Assembly (NCBI GenBank): GCA_963753195.1
Contig: CAVWBH010000007.1
Coordinates: forward strand, 662,373 to 726,372
DNA from: Palsa-504 sp963753195
GTDB lineage: Bacteria > Actinomycetota > Actinomycetes > Streptosporangiales > Streptosporangiaceae
DNA length: 64,000 nt
Reading direction: 5' to 3'
The position numbers and the translations under genes are program-made. Positions 33,307 through 42,711 of the stretch are shown here, one piece after another (the first letter of the stretch is position 1; the number at the start of each line of letters is the position of its first letter). The notes beneath the pieces were generated by a model. That model worked only from the letters and a program-made list of their open reading frames with translations. It was not told where the DNA came from and did not search any database.

Positions 33307-34523
33307 CAAGCCAGGTTGCTCGGGCCGCCCGCGCAGCCGCTCTGGATCTGATCGAACAGGTTACTGCTCACCTGAAGGATCTTGTGCCGACTGTAGCCGG
33401 TCCCGCTGTAGGTGGTTTTGCCCCGGTGCGTGATCTGCAGGGTCTGCGCGTAGATGTTGCGGGCTTTCGGCACGGTGATCGTGTAACCGGCCACGTTTGT
33501 ATGGTAGCCGCCGAGCCACGGAGCAAGGTTCTCGATCAGCGTCTGAATCCCGCTCAGCGAGAAGCCGCCCACGTCGGGAAGCATGTTATCCAGCAGGCTT
33601 GTGTCCAGGCCAGGCTTGCCGTCGAAGGAGCAGGCGGCGTACTGCGTGGTGTTGTAGAGCTCCTGGGCGGCGCTGCCCGTGGTCCCGTTGGCCGCAATCA
33701 CTTGGGCAGTGACGATATTCATCGCGCCGCCGGGACTGCCGGGCTGGACGGTGACCGGTTCGATCAGGGTTAGCACGCCTTTGGCGTTGGTGTGGAAAGT
33801 CGCGCCGGGCTTGGCATTGGACATTGTCACGGTAGCGTGAGCAGCAGGCGTGCCGTCGCTGTTCGTGGCGGTCAGCGTAAACTTGACCGATGCGTCCGGG
33901 CCGGGATCGGGAACGATCGGGTGGTTGCTGACTGATGTGGTTATTTTGAGCGATGGCAACTTGCCGGTCCGACTGGTGAGCGACGCCGCAGTGAGCGCGC
34001 CTTCAAGGCTGAAGTAGGTGGCCGCACCGGCCGCCAGCCCGCTGCCGGCGAAGTCCACCTCTACGTCGTCCTGGGACTTCGGGTCGAGGGTGAAGGAAGT
34101 GCCCGGACCTGCATAGTCTTCCGGGTCGGTCCCGGACAGTTGCTGGGTATCGCAGTAATTGCCGTTGTTGGCGTAGGTACAGATACCGTCCTCGTCGAAT
34201 CCGGCCAGACCGGAGCCCGGACCGGACACGGTGATGGCGGGCACGGGCTTAGCGCTGTTGTTGACGACACCGACTAGCGTGTCGTCGCTGCCGTCATAAG
34301 GGCCAACAGAGGAATCGCCTAGTACAGAGATCGTGTCGTTCGAGTTGACGACGAGCAGGATCTGGCAACTCGGTGCGGCCCCGATGGCCGGGCATTCCGT
34401 GAACGGTGCCGTCAACGGATTGGCCGCAGCTGAGGCCGTACCCGTGCTCCCCACCGCAATCATTATCGCGGCCGCGACGGTACCCGCGCCAAGCGCCCGC
34501 CGCCACCTGCTGTCAATTCGCAT
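33306..34523 (-). CDS. secreted protein with Ig-like domain
   Basis: 405 residues from ATG 34523, with AAAGGGCGG just upstream. The signal peptide ends TGTASA-AAN. Residues ~40-190 hold a beta-rich domain with two cysteine pairs (TECPAIGAAPSCQILL; GICTYANNGNYCDTQ). A bacterial Ig-like region follows (KFTLTATNSDGTPAAHATVT) and a C-terminal domain (AACSFDGKPGLDTSLLDNML). It is exported by Sec and lacks a sortase motif or C-terminal anchor. First gene of a two-gene operon. Confidence 0.78.
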   Translation of the reverse strand: MRIDSRWRRALGAGTVAAAIMIAVGSTGTASAAANPLTAPFTECPAIGAAPSCQILLVVNSNDTISVLGDSSVGPYDGSDDTLVGVVNNSAKPVPAITVSGPGSGLAGFDEDGICTYANNGNYCDTQQLSGTDPEDYAGPGTSFTLDPKSQDDVEVDFAGSGLAAGAATYFSLEGALTAASLTSRTGKLPSLKITTSVSNHPIVPDPGPDASVKFTLTATNSDGTPAAHATVTMSNAKPGATFHTNAKGVLTLIEPVTVQPGSPGGAMNIVTAQVIAANGTTGSAAQELYNTTQYAACSFDGKPGLDTSLLDNMLPDVGGFSLSGIQTLIENLAPWLGGYHTNVAGYTITVPKARNIYAQTLQITHRGKTTYSGTGYSRHKILQVSSNLFDQIQSGCAGGPSNLA

Positions 34524-34815
34524 AACCGCCCTTTCTACCAATACCACTGCCGCAAAGACGAGCCGCGTTAGAACGCCAGATAGAGGGGCATGGATCAGGT
34601 TTGGTCATCAGCCTTTCCCCCCACCCTGGGTTCGCGCTTCCCGACCCGGCTAGACAACCGGTCACAGAACGCGCTGCCCGCCATGCTCTGTACCGTTAAG
34701 ACGGTTGATTTCAACCCTAGGTTGACAAGGCGAGCGAAAGACTTAGAGGCCCTATCGGGGTGTTTGTGCACGAATAAGCTATTTCGGCGGATCCATGGGG
34801 AATCAACACGCCTTA

Positions 34816-36406
34816 GCTTGTTATTTAACCTTCTCTTTCGCGCTTGGCCTTGAGGGTGCGTTCCCGTTTGAAGGTCTTCCCGACGTCGTAGCTGGATACG
34901 GGGCGGCGGTTGTGTGACCCTGGCGGGCGTCCTGGGCCTGGTATTCCGGGTTCGGTGCACTGGCCGGGCAGCCTGCTGTCGCGCGGATGTGCCGGAATCC
35001 CCGGCGAACCCGGGCCGGGGTGAGCCGTCCCTGCGGTGCGGGCTGCTGCCCGGGCAGGCGGAGGTCTGAGGCCAGCGGGCGAGCGAGACGGGGCTGGGCG
35101 TAGGCGGCGATGATCAGCCAGGTCCAGTTGTCCGCGGCGGCGGGGTCGCGGATCTTCGGGGCAGTCCACCCCAGGACCTGCTTGAACAGCCGGAAGGTGT
35201 GCTCTGGGCCGAAGCGGCGCAAGAACGTCTGCCAGCACCGGTCCACGTCTTCACAGGTACGCCGGTGCGCGAGAACCACAGCCATACCGGCTGGGGGTTG
35301 CGGTCACCGGGCAAGTGACCGGCCTGCAGCCGGATCAGCGTGCCGTCGATGACGGGCAGTGGTGCCGGCGTGGTCCAGCCAGGCGCCGCGGTGGGTCATC
35401 CGGTCCCACGCGGCGGCGACGGCGGTTCCGTACCGGGAGGTCGCGGTGCTGGTGGTCACCGGCGGACCGGGCCAGGCCGCCGGGTCCGCCAGCGCGAACT
35501 CCGCGCCGTGCCGGACCGGCCGGCCGCGGCCGGCGGCGCAGGGCGGCGCGGGGAAGTACAGCACCCGGTCCGATCGCAGCCGCCCGGCCACCCCGACGGG
35601 GAGATCGGCCAGCTGCCAGGCCAGCCGGGTCACGTCATAGCCGGCATCGAACACGATCAGCATGTCCGGGTCGCCGTGGCGCCAGTGCCCGGCGTCGATC
35701 AGCCCGGTGACGACCTGGCGGACCTGCGTAGCGGTCACCTCGGTCTCATCGTCATCCGGGCCGAGCCGGACCGCATCCAAGACTGAAGTCCACGAAGTCC
35801 GGCCCGGCTCCAAGGCGGCGACGAAGGAGTACGGCCAGCCCGGGATCATCTGGGCCTGCCCCTTGCCTCGCCCGTACACGTGGCAGAACAGCCGCTCCGG
35901 GCTGGTGATCGCGCCCGGCCGCAGCCAGTTGCTGACATCAGCCGCCAGCCGGATCCGCCCATCAGGCCAGGCCGGCAACGGCAAGGCAGCCAGCAGCCAC
36001 CCCAGCCGCGGAACATCGATCCGGCCTGCGCCGACTGCGTCATAGGCCGCCCCGTGCCCGCGCCGGTGCTCCGGCTCCAAAGACAGTGCCGCCAGCACCC
36101 GGACCGGCCCGTCCGCGCACAGAAACGCATCAGCCAGCTCAAACAGCGCATCGGCCCGCGCCGTCAGGCACCGGTACAGCTCACGCGGAAGGCCGCCAGC
36201 GCGCCGCGGGCCCGATCCGTACCAGCCTCGTCCCCGGCCCCAGCATCGAGCCACGCCATACTGAACGCCACGGCCATCGCCTCGTCTTCAAGTTCTGTGG
36301 AAGGAACCCGAAGATGATGACGCGATGGCCGTCTGTCATCACCGTGACACGCCGGACAACACCGGCAAAACCCCTGATCAGAAACCTCAAAGGTTAAATA
36401 ACAAGC
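34816..36406 (-). mobile_element. insertion sequence with 17-bp terminal repeats at a sigma-factor stop codon
   Basis: GCTTGTTATTTAACCTT (34816-34832) is inverted at 36390-36406. TTA lies outside both ends (34813-34815 and 36407-36409), a 3-bp target duplication. On the minus strand this TTA is the TAA stop of the ECF sigma gene. The element encodes one transposase with frameshifts. Confidence 0.85.
34821..36254 (-). pseudogene. DDE transposase (IS701-like), two frameshifts
   Basis: The main frame reads LPRELYRCLTARADALFELA, RIRLAADVSNWLRPGAITSP, HVYGRGKGQAQMIPGWPYSF, then DMLIVFDAGYDVTRLAWQL. Near 35365 it moves to LPVIDGTLIRLQAGHLPGD and PVWLWFSRTG, and near 35265 to CEDVDRCWQTFLRRFGPEHT then FRLFKQVLGWTAPKI. 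Conserved blocks of the family are in order, so two single-base indels broke it. Confidence 0.8.
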
Positions 36407-36913
36407 TTAGTCGCGCCCGGCTGAGTCTGGAGAAGCGACGGCCTGGAGGGCGGCCAGACCGCGCTGGAGGTGGGCGTTCAGCGCATGTCTGCTGATCCCC
36501 ATCGCAGCGGCGATCTGAGCATCTGGCCAGTCCGCAAAGTACTTGAGCACCAGCGCCTCGCGCTGGCGGGCGGGAAGGCCGCGAAGGCCGGCAATGAGCA
36601 GTGACCGCGGGATGTCGGGCGCGGGGAAGGCGGCGGTTCGGTCCCGCTGCCCGTTGAGCAGCTCAGGTGAGGCGCCGTTCTGGACGCGTGCCGTCTTGAT
36701 CATGGTGCGGCGCAGGTAGTCCAAGGCCTCCTCCTCGTCCCGCAGGTGCCGCCATGCACGGTGCACGGAGACGAAGGCGTCCTGGACTAGTTCTTCTGCC
36801 GCCGCACCGTCGCCAAGCAGGAGCGCGGCTATCCGGGCCAAGGGGCGATAGTGCTCGCCATAGATTGCGGCTACGCCCCGGTCAGCGTCCGAGGCGGGCC
36901 AGTTGTGTCGCAC
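36407..36913 (-). CDS. ECF RNA polymerase sigma factor (SigE-like family)
   Basis: 168 residues if it starts at GTG 36913, which has GGGGGAAGC just upstream. The frame is open to 37003. Region 2 (AIYGEHYRPLARIAALLLGD, then AAAEELVQDAFVSVHRAWRH) and region 4 (LPARQREALVLKYFADWPDA, then QIAAAMGISRHALNAHLQRG) are present. No anti-sigma gene is adjacent. The stop codon TAA is the duplicated target of the neighbouring IS, so the protein is intact but its native 3' context is separated. Confidence 0.9.
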   Translation of the reverse strand: MRHNWPASDADRGVAAIYGEHYRPLARIAALLLGDGAAAEELVQDAFVSVHRAWRHLRDEEEALDYLRRTMIKTARVQNGASPELLNGQRDRTAAFPAPDIPRSLLIAGLRGLPARQREALVLKYFADWPDAQIAAAMGISRHALNAHLQRGLAALQAVASPDSAGRD

Positions 36914-37230
36914 GCTTCCCCCGCGTTCAGATGGCGGCGGGTCCCGGCTCAGCCAGCTCTCCGTCCGCTCAGCGACCCTCAGGTGAGCATGCGGCAGCAT
37001 CATCAGGACACCGCGGACGTCATGCCGGCCGGCGGGTGTTCCCCGGCTTTCCGGGACTTCTCACTGCGCACGGCTCGCCCTGAGGAAGAACCGCCGACGC
37101 CTGGCTGCCGGTCGGGCAGAGCCAGGAATCAGGCACCAGCTGGGAATCCTGCTGTTATCGGATTGCCCGGCGTCCTAGCAAACGCCTGCGTCTCCTGCTC
37201 AGTACGGCGGGCACAGGCTGACAGATCCGG
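36914..37230. other. intergenic, no gene seen
   Basis: About 317 bp between the sigma factor and MarR genes. If the sigma factor starts at ATG 37003/37000, part of this belongs to it. Confidence 0.45.
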
Positions 37231-37728
37231 TCACACCGGCACCAGGCCGCGCGAAATCATTCCGTAGCCTTCGCCTGCAGCCTCGACGAGCTGGCGCAGC
37301 GCGTGGGTGACCGGCGCTTGCCCGGCGGGCGGCAACTGGCGGAAGATCCGCGCCAGCTCCTGCTCCCGCCAGGCCGTCACCTGGTCGACCAGACCCTTGC
37401 CGGCCGCGGTGAGCTCCAGGGTCACCACGCCACGGTGACCCGGCTCACCGCCCCTGGAGACGTAGGCCGCAGTGACCATACGGTCGGCGAGCCGGGTGAC
37501 AGTCGAGGCCTCTAGCCCGAGCGCCCGGGCTACCTGCACCGACCGGGCTCGCCCGAGATCTGCCAGAACGGCGAGCATCCGGAACTGCGGCAAAGTCACC
37601 GCCCCGTCGAGGACGTCCAGGCTGTGCAGCGCGACGCCGGCCAGGACCCGGGTCGCCGCCTGCAGGGTCTCCAGAGCGTCAGGCGTCAGTTCCGCCCCAC
37701 CCTGAGCCGCGCTTGAGCTTGATCTCAC
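37231..37728 (-). CDS. MarR-family transcriptional regulator
   Basis: 165 residues from GTG 37728 (TTG 37731 possible). The winged helix is at residues ~40-110: FRMLAVLADLGRARSVQVAR, then LGLEASTVTRLADRMVTAAY, then the wing SRGGEPGHRGVVTLELTAAG. A helical C-terminus follows for dimerisation. MarR proteins bind palindromes near their own promoter and respond to small phenolics or antibiotics. Two candidate operators lie directly upstream. The target gene is unclear, because the divergent side is only recombinase debris. Confidence 0.9.
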   Translation of the reverse strand: MRSSSSAAQGGAELTPDALETLQAATRVLAGVALHSLDVLDGAVTLPQFRMLAVLADLGRARSVQVARALGLEASTVTRLADRMVTAAYVSRGGEPGHRGVVTLELTAAGKGLVDQVTAWREQELARIFRQLPPAGQAPVTHALRQLVEAAGEGYGMISRGLVPV

Positions 37729-37734
37729 CAAAGC

Positions 37735-37764
37735 ATTGTAAGTAGCAACACTTGTAACCTACAA
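37735..37764 (-). promoter_or_regulatory. marR promoter with two 13-bp palindromic operators
   Basis: On the minus strand TTGTAG, 18 bp, TACAAT forms a promoter just before the start codon. On the plus strand TTGTAAGTAGCAA (37736-37748) and TTGTAACCTACAA (37752-37764) are two similar palindromes covering the -10 and -35, spaced 16 bp. Autorepression is likely. Confidence 0.6.
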
Positions 37765-38019
37765 CCTTTTCGGGTTATGTCAGATGAGGCATTGCCTGGA
37801 CCGCCGACCGGCGGACTCCCACCGGCTTACTCACCGTCCTGTGCCCTGACGGGTGCGGCGATGAGCCCGGGGTTCCCTGACAAGGCCATTCTTCCTCCTT
37901 GTTCCTGGTCATGGCGAGCACAGACTTGGGGGGCCTGCCCGGCCAGGACGTGCACCTCCCCCCGGTGCGCGGGCGGACGCTCACCGGTCCTGCGTCTTTC
38001 CTGTCGGCGGCTGGGACTG

Positions 38020-38175
38020 TGGATAAAACACGAAAACACCGCCACCACACAGGTCTACATCCATGCTGACCTGGCACTCAAGGAACGGGCCATCGCCCGG
38101 ACGGCACCCCAGAACACTACGCCCGGACGCTACCAGCCATCCGACGACATACTCGCGTTCCTCGACGGACTGTGA
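38020..38175 (+). pseudogene. tyrosine recombinase C-terminal remnant
   Basis: The frame reads LWIKHENTATTQVYIHADLA, then LKERAIARTAPQNTTPGRYQ and ends DILAFLDGL. TQVYIHADL carries the nucleophilic tyrosine, typical of transposon-borne integrases. Everything before the histidine box is gone. The upstream 37765-38020 stretch is not recognised. Confidence 0.7.
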
Positions 38176-38240
38176 TTATGCCGAACGCTCCTGACAGTCG
38201 CCGCAGCCCGCCACACGCTCCTGCCGCAGGGTCGGCATAA
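38176..38240. repeat. short inverted repeat between two recombinase remnants
   Basis: TTATGCCGA (38176-38184) and TCGGCATAA (38232-38240) are perfect inverted 9-mers flanking 47 bp. It lies exactly between the tyrosine and serine recombinase remnants and may be an old element end or recombination site. Confidence 0.5.
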
Positions 38241-38256
38241 CGGCAATGTCCGTATA

Positions 38257-38625
38257 AGAGGCAGAGCTGCACCTGATCAAGGGCCGGCTGATCGCCGGGA
38301 TGCGGCACAAGGCGGCCAAGGGCGAACTGCGGGTCGCTTTGCCCGCAGGCTATGAGTACGACCCTGCTGGCCGGGCGGTGCTATGCGCTGATCAGGCGGT
38401 GCGCGAGGCTATCACTACGGTGTTCCGCCGGTTCACCGAGCTGGGCTCGGCCCGCCAGGTGATGCTGTCGCTGCGCGCCGACGGGCTCGAGCTGCCCCGC
38501 CGCCGGGCCGGCGGGCGGGTGGAATGGGTGCCAGCCAGCTACGGCGCGGTCATCGGCGTACTGAGCACCCCGTGCTACGCCGGCGCGTTCACCTTGGGCC
38601 GCACCCGCAGCGCGCACCGGGCCGG
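38257..38625 (+). pseudogene. large serine recombinase fragment (recombinase domain)
   Basis: The frame reads ELHLIKGRLIAGMRHKAAKG, then ALPAGYEYDPAGRAVLCADQ, then AVREAITTVFRRFTELGSAR and GVLSTPCYAGAF. This is the middle Recombinase domain of large serine integrases. The catalytic N-terminal resolvase domain and the zinc/coiled-coil end are missing. It joins abruptly to a reversed monooxygenase-like fragment at ~38625. Confidence 0.75.
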
Positions 38626-38852
38626 CCAGCACCGACCTGGTAGGCCTCGGGGATGGAGCGGGCCAGGTCGCCGCCCCGGAAGGCCTCCATCGCCGCCGCC
38701 GAGTCCCACGGGTAGACCGCCCCGTGCTCTCCGGTCTCGGGGAAAGACAGGTAGTACTTCTGGATCAGCCCAGGGACGGCGCGGTAGCGCGGCGCTCTGG
38801 CCGCGTACCTGGCCAGCACCTCTTCGCTGGGCAGGCCGGACCCGAAGCGCAC
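38626..38852 (-). pseudogene. YdhR-like monooxygenase fragment
   Basis: The minus strand reads RFGSGLPSEEVLARYAARAP, then RYRAVPGLIQKYYLSFPETG and MEAFRGGDLARSIPEAYQV, like YdhR-type ferredoxin-like monooxygenases. A better start would be two codons before IAQIV, but that codon is ATA, not ATG, with GAGAGG just upstream. The C-terminus is cut at ~38626. Confidence 0.55.
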
Positions 38853-38967
38853 GATCTGCGCGATTATCGCTCATCACCTCTCGATCGATGGCAGGGGCCA
38901 CGTATAACCCGGCGGTCAGGAAACTGCCGTGCCCGGGCGATGGAGACCACATGGAGACAAGCCTGCC

Positions 38968-39390
38968 TTACCGGGCCGTGGGCGCGATGTTCTGGTTGAC
39001 GTGGAAGAGGTTGCCCGGGGTCGTAGCGCTGCTTGGTTTCGGCGAGCCGGCCGTCGGCGGTGCCGAAGTCGTCGCGGACACGCTGCTGATCGTCGGCGCG
39101 GGCGAACTTGGTGCAGCCGCCGGCCTGGGAGTGCGGGGCCAGCGCGGCCTAGTAGTCGCCGACCCATCGCGTGCTGGCTTCGTTGCCGCGGGTCGGGCCA
39201 CATTCCGGCGATGACGCAGGCGTAGGTGGCCGAACGCGGTGGCGTCCGCCGGGATGTCGTGGCAGGAGCCGTCGATCGGGTACAGATGCACGGTGGAGTT
39301 GACCGCCGGGATCCGCGGCCCGTGGTCGAGGTGGGCGGGGCATCGGTACCGCGGCTCCTCGTCAGACCGGAGGTCTCATTGTGCCGGTGC
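38968..39390 (-). pseudogene. FAD-linked oxidase C-terminal (BBE domain) remnant
   Basis: Across shifted frames the minus strand reads STVHLYPIDGSCHDIPADAT, then VIAGMWPDP, then NEASTRWVGDY, then DDFGTADGRLAETKQRYDP and GNLFHVNQNIAP. These are the end blocks of berberine-bridge-like FAD oxidases. At least three indels and one in-frame stop. Confidence 0.6.
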
Positions 39391-39424
39391 CGCGATGGGG
39401 CATCGGCGGACCGGCCGGTGCCGG

Positions 39425-40120
39425 CTACGTCATCTGGCCGGCGCTGGGCGGCGGCAGCTGGCTGTGCTGGAGGGCCCACAGCGCGGCCTGGGTGCGGGAG
39501 GCCAGGCCGAGCTTGGCCAAGATGGCGGACACGTGGGTGCGGGCGGTGCGTTCGGATATACCGAGCCGGTGGGCGATCTGCCGGTTGGTGGCGCCGCTGG
39601 CGATCTGGGCGAGCACGTCGCGTTCCCGCGCGGTCAGCGCATCGATGGCTGGTCTGGGTGCGCGCAGCGAGTCGGCGAGGATTTTCGCGACGGCGGGGTC
39701 CAGGTGGCACTGGCCGACGGCGGCGGCCCGGATGGCGGCGGCGACCTGGTCGGCGTCGGCGTCCTTGAGCAGGTACCCAGCCGCGCCGGCCTGCAACGCA
39801 GCGCGAACTTTGGCCTGGTCAGCGAAGCTGGTGACCGCGACCACCTCGATGCCGGGCCAGCGGGCCTTGATCCGCCGGGTGGCCTCGATGCCGTCCATGC
39901 CCGGCATGACCAGGTCCATCAGCACCACGTCGGGCAGCGTGCCGGAGGGCTCGAGCACCGCTAGGGCATCGATTGCCTGCTGCCCGGCGGCGGCCTCCCC
40001 GGTCACGGTGATGCCGCCGGCGAGCTCCAGGTAGCCGCGCACCCCAGAGCGGACGATGGCATGGTCATCGACCAGGAACACGCGCAGCGGCACGTCCTCG
40101 TCCCAGGCACCGGCCGTCAT
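39425..40120 (-). CDS. LuxR/NarL-type response regulator
   Basis: 231 residues from ATG 40120, overlapping the kinase stop by 4 nt (ATGA). The receiver domain has VFLVDDHAIVRSGV, the phospho-acceptor aspartate in DVVLMDLVMPGMDG, and the lysine in GYLLKDAD. The C-terminal LuxR HTH reads LTARERDVLAQIASGATNRQ then ISERTARTHVSAILAKLGL. It is the output of the MASE1 histidine kinase. Confidence 0.96.
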   Translation of the reverse strand: MTAGAWDEDVPLRVFLVDDHAIVRSGVRGYLELAGGITVTGEAAAGQQAIDALAVLEPSGTLPDVVLMDLVMPGMDGIEATRRIKARWPGIEVVAVTSFADQAKVRAALQAGAAGYLLKDADADQVAAAIRAAAVGQCHLDPAVAKILADSLRAPRPAIDALTARERDVLAQIASGATNRQIAHRLGISERTARTHVSAILAKLGLASRTQAALWALQHSQLPPPSAGQMT

Positions 40121-41763
40121 CGGCCGCCCTCCCCGGCCACGGGGCGTGCGGGTACCGTGAGCAGGACCCGGGTGCCCGTTCCCGGCGCGGTGACCAGCTC
40201 CAGATCACCGCCGACGGCCCGGGCCCGCTCGGCCATGGTACGCAGGCCCAGGTGCCCGGGGCGGGCCAGGCCCGGGTCGAACCCGGTCCCATCGTCGGAT
40301 ACCCCGACCCGCACGCACTGCCCGCCGTCTGCTTCCACGATGACTGTGGCGTGGCTGGCCGCGGCGTGCCGGACGGTGTTGTGCAGGGCCTCCAGGGCAA
40401 CCCGGTAGGCGTGCTCGGCCGCCTCGGGCGGCAGCGGCAGGGGCTCGTCGGGGCCCCGGACGGTAACCGGCAGGCCGTCCCGGGCGGAGATCGCGGCGGC
40501 CTGCCTGGTCAGCGCGGCCACTAGGCCCTCCTCGGCCAGCGCGTCCGGGCGCAGCTCGAAGATCAGCGCCCGCATCTCGGCCAGCGCCCCCGCGGTCAGC
40601 TCCCGCAGCTGGCCAATGGCGCGGGCCAGCGGCTCGCCGGCGTGCGGGATCCGGGCCAGGGCGAGCTGGGCGGTGCCGGCGTGCATGCTCATAGAAAACA
40701 GCGCCTGCGACACCGAGTCGTGCAGGTCGCGGGCGAGCCGGGCCCGCTCGGCGGCCTGCGCCTGGCGGGCGGCGGCCCGGGCTTCCTGCGCGGCGCGTTC
40801 GCTGTCCCGCACCGCCGCCTCGGCCTGGGCGAGCTCGGCGACCTGGCTGGCCAGCAGCAGGCCGCCTAGCACCGCTACCGCTAGGAACAGCTGCACCAGC
40901 CACAGCGCCTGGGTATGGTCATGGCTGATCACGGCGAACAGGCCATGATCGGTGACGGTCCCCCACTCACCGGCCACCGCCATCAACGCGGCCACCGTTG
41001 TGGCCGCGCGGGCGCCGAACCGGACCGCCGCCCAGCCCAGCGGCAGCAGGCACAGGTACGTCAGCCCCGGGTGCCACGCCCAGAACGCCAGCCAGGTCAG
41101 CGCTCCGGCGCACACGCCCAGCGCGCAGCCCTCCACTGCCCGGTGCCGGGGCCGGACCGGCCACTCATCGTCGGTCAGCCATGCCACCACCAGCCCGCCC
41201 ACGATCAGCACCCCCAGCGTGCCGCTGGTCCACCACCGGGCCAGCATGGTGAGGAACGGGCCATGCGGCCAGGTGAACATCGCGGCCGCCGCTCCGATCA
41301 GGGCACCAAGGCCCGCGCCGGCCACCGCCGGGCCGGCCACGAACGCGGCCAGCTGACGCCGCCGGCTCACCGACAGCGGCCCCCCGGCCCAGGCCAGGAA
41401 GATCGCTGCCCCCACCGTCGGCCCTGCTGTGCCGGCTACCGCCGAGCCGGCGGCCGTGACCGCCGTCTCCCCTAGCACCAGATCTGCGGCCAGCTCGCTG
41501 AAGAAAGCCGCGGCCAGCACCACCGGCCACCACCGGCGCGGAAGCAGCAGCAACGCGGCCACGGTCACCCCGGCCGCCGGGAAGAACACCACTCCCGACG
41601 CGCTGACCCGGTTCACATCCGACACCATCCCGGTGCCAGCCGCATGCGCCGCCGCGATCACCACGAACAACACGACCGCCCCGGCTGCCTCCCGCCACCG
41701 GATCCGCATGCCAGCCATCGGCTCAGCCGCAGCAAACAGGCGGGGCAGGGTCTGACCGCTCAC
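40117..41763 (-). CDS. MASE1-domain sensor histidine kinase (HisKA_3)
   Basis: 548 residues from GTG 41763 (ATG 41718 possible). An N-terminal integral membrane sensor of 8-9 helices, MASE1-like (AGAVVLFVVIAAAHAAGTGM, FFPAAGVTVAALLLLP), covers residues 20-300. A coiled coil follows (RAAQEARAAARQAQAAERAR), then the HisKA_3 H-box LARDLHDSVSQALFS with the phosphorylated His, and the HATPase with ALEALHNTVRHAAA, VSDDGTGFDP and GHLGLRTMAERA. It autophosphorylates and passes phosphate to the coupled response regulator. The signal is unknown. Confidence 0.93.
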   Translation of the reverse strand: MSGQTLPRLFAAAEPMAGMRIRWREAAGAVVLFVVIAAAHAAGTGMVSDVNRVSASGVVFFPAAGVTVAALLLLPRRWWPVVLAAAFFSELAADLVLGETAVTAAGSAVAGTAGPTVGAAIFLAWAGGPLSVSRRRQLAAFVAGPAVAGAGLGALIGAAAAMFTWPHGPFLTMLARWWTSGTLGVLIVGGLVVAWLTDDEWPVRPRHRAVEGCALGVCAGALTWLAFWAWHPGLTYLCLLPLGWAAVRFGARAATTVAALMAVAGEWGTVTDHGLFAVISHDHTQALWLVQLFLAVAVLGGLLLASQVAELAQAEAAVRDSERAAQEARAAARQAQAAERARLARDLHDSVSQALFSMSMHAGTAQLALARIPHAGEPLARAIGQLRELTAGALAEMRALIFELRPDALAEEGLVAALTRQAAAISARDGLPVTVRGPDEPLPLPPEAAEHAYRVALEALHNTVRHAAASHATVIVEADGGQCVRVGVSDDGTGFDPGLARPGHLGLRTMAERARAVGGDLELVTAPGTGTRVLLTVPARPVAGEGGR

Positions 41764-41913
41764 CCCGCTGTACCTACCCGCCAGCCAGCTACGTCATTCG
41801 GCCGGCCTGCGCTGCTATCAACCGCACAGGCCAAGCCGGCCGTCGCACCGGTGCCGCGCCGGTCCGGTTCACGGACACTGGTGGCACCGATGTGCAGGTC
41901 AAGGAGGACGGTC

Positions 41914-42675
41914 ATGAGCACGGGCCAGGCGCTGCCGCAGGTCTCCCAGATCGCACCCGCCATCAGCAGGCTGAGCGGCGGAGTCACCAACTTCTACCTG
42001 ATCGAGGACGGCAGGACGCTGACCGTGGTGGACGCCGGGACCCCAGCCGACTGGGGGCTGCTCCAGCGGGCGCTGGCTGCCCGCGGCAAGACGGCCGACG
42101 ACGTGGAGGCCGTGCTGCTGACCCACGCGCATGCCGACCACACCGGATTCGCCGAACGCGCCCGCGCCGAGGCCGGCGCCGCGATCTGGGTCCACCAGGC
42201 CGACGCCGCGGTGGCCAAGGGCGCCAAGCCCGGCAAGAACGACGCCGGCCTGGCCCGCTACCTGCTCCGGGCCGAGTTCTACCGGACCACGCTGTCATTG
42301 CTGCGCCGCGGCGGGGCGAAGATCGTCCCGGTCCTGGAGGTATCGGCCTTCCGCGACGGCCAGGTCCTGGACGTGCCCGGCCGCCCCCGGGTCATCCACA
42401 CCCCCGGCCACACTCCCGGCAACGCCGCCTTGTTCTGCGACCGGCACCGGGTGCTGTTCAGCGGCGACACGATAATCACCCGCAACCCCCTCACCGGGCG
42501 GACCGGCCCGCAGATCATGCCGTCAGGGTTCAACCAGGACACCCGCACCGCCCTGCGATCCCTGGCCGCCCTGCACGGCCTGGCCGCCGACACCGTGCTG
42601 CCCGGCCACGGCGACCCCTGGACCGGCGGCGCCACCGAAGCCGTCCTCCTCGCCCACGCGGCCGGGCCCTCCTAA
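41914..42675 (+). CDS. MBL-fold metallo-hydrolase
   Basis: 253 residues from ATG 41914, with AAGGAGG 6 nt upstream. Metal-binding motifs are THAHADHTG, HTPGHTPGNAALF, FSGDTI and LPGHGDPW. It is a small glyoxalase-II/quorum-lactonase-like hydrolase with an extra helical segment near residues 95-130. The substrate is unknown. It heads a plus-strand run of genes to 44899. Confidence 0.92.
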   Translation: MSTGQALPQVSQIAPAISRLSGGVTNFYLIEDGRTLTVVDAGTPADWGLLQRALAARGKTADDVEAVLLTHAHADHTGFAERARAEAGAAIWVHQADAAVAKGAKPGKNDAGLARYLLRAEFYRTTLSLLRRGGAKIVPVLEVSAFRDGQVLDVPGRPRVIHTPGHTPGNAALFCDRHRVLFSGDTIITRNPLTGRTGPQIMPSGFNQDTRTALRSLAALHGLAADTVLPGHGDPWTGGATEAVLLAHAAGPS

Positions 42676-42711
42676 CCCCCGCTGCCCGGTGACCCGAGGG
42701 AGGACCAGCTC

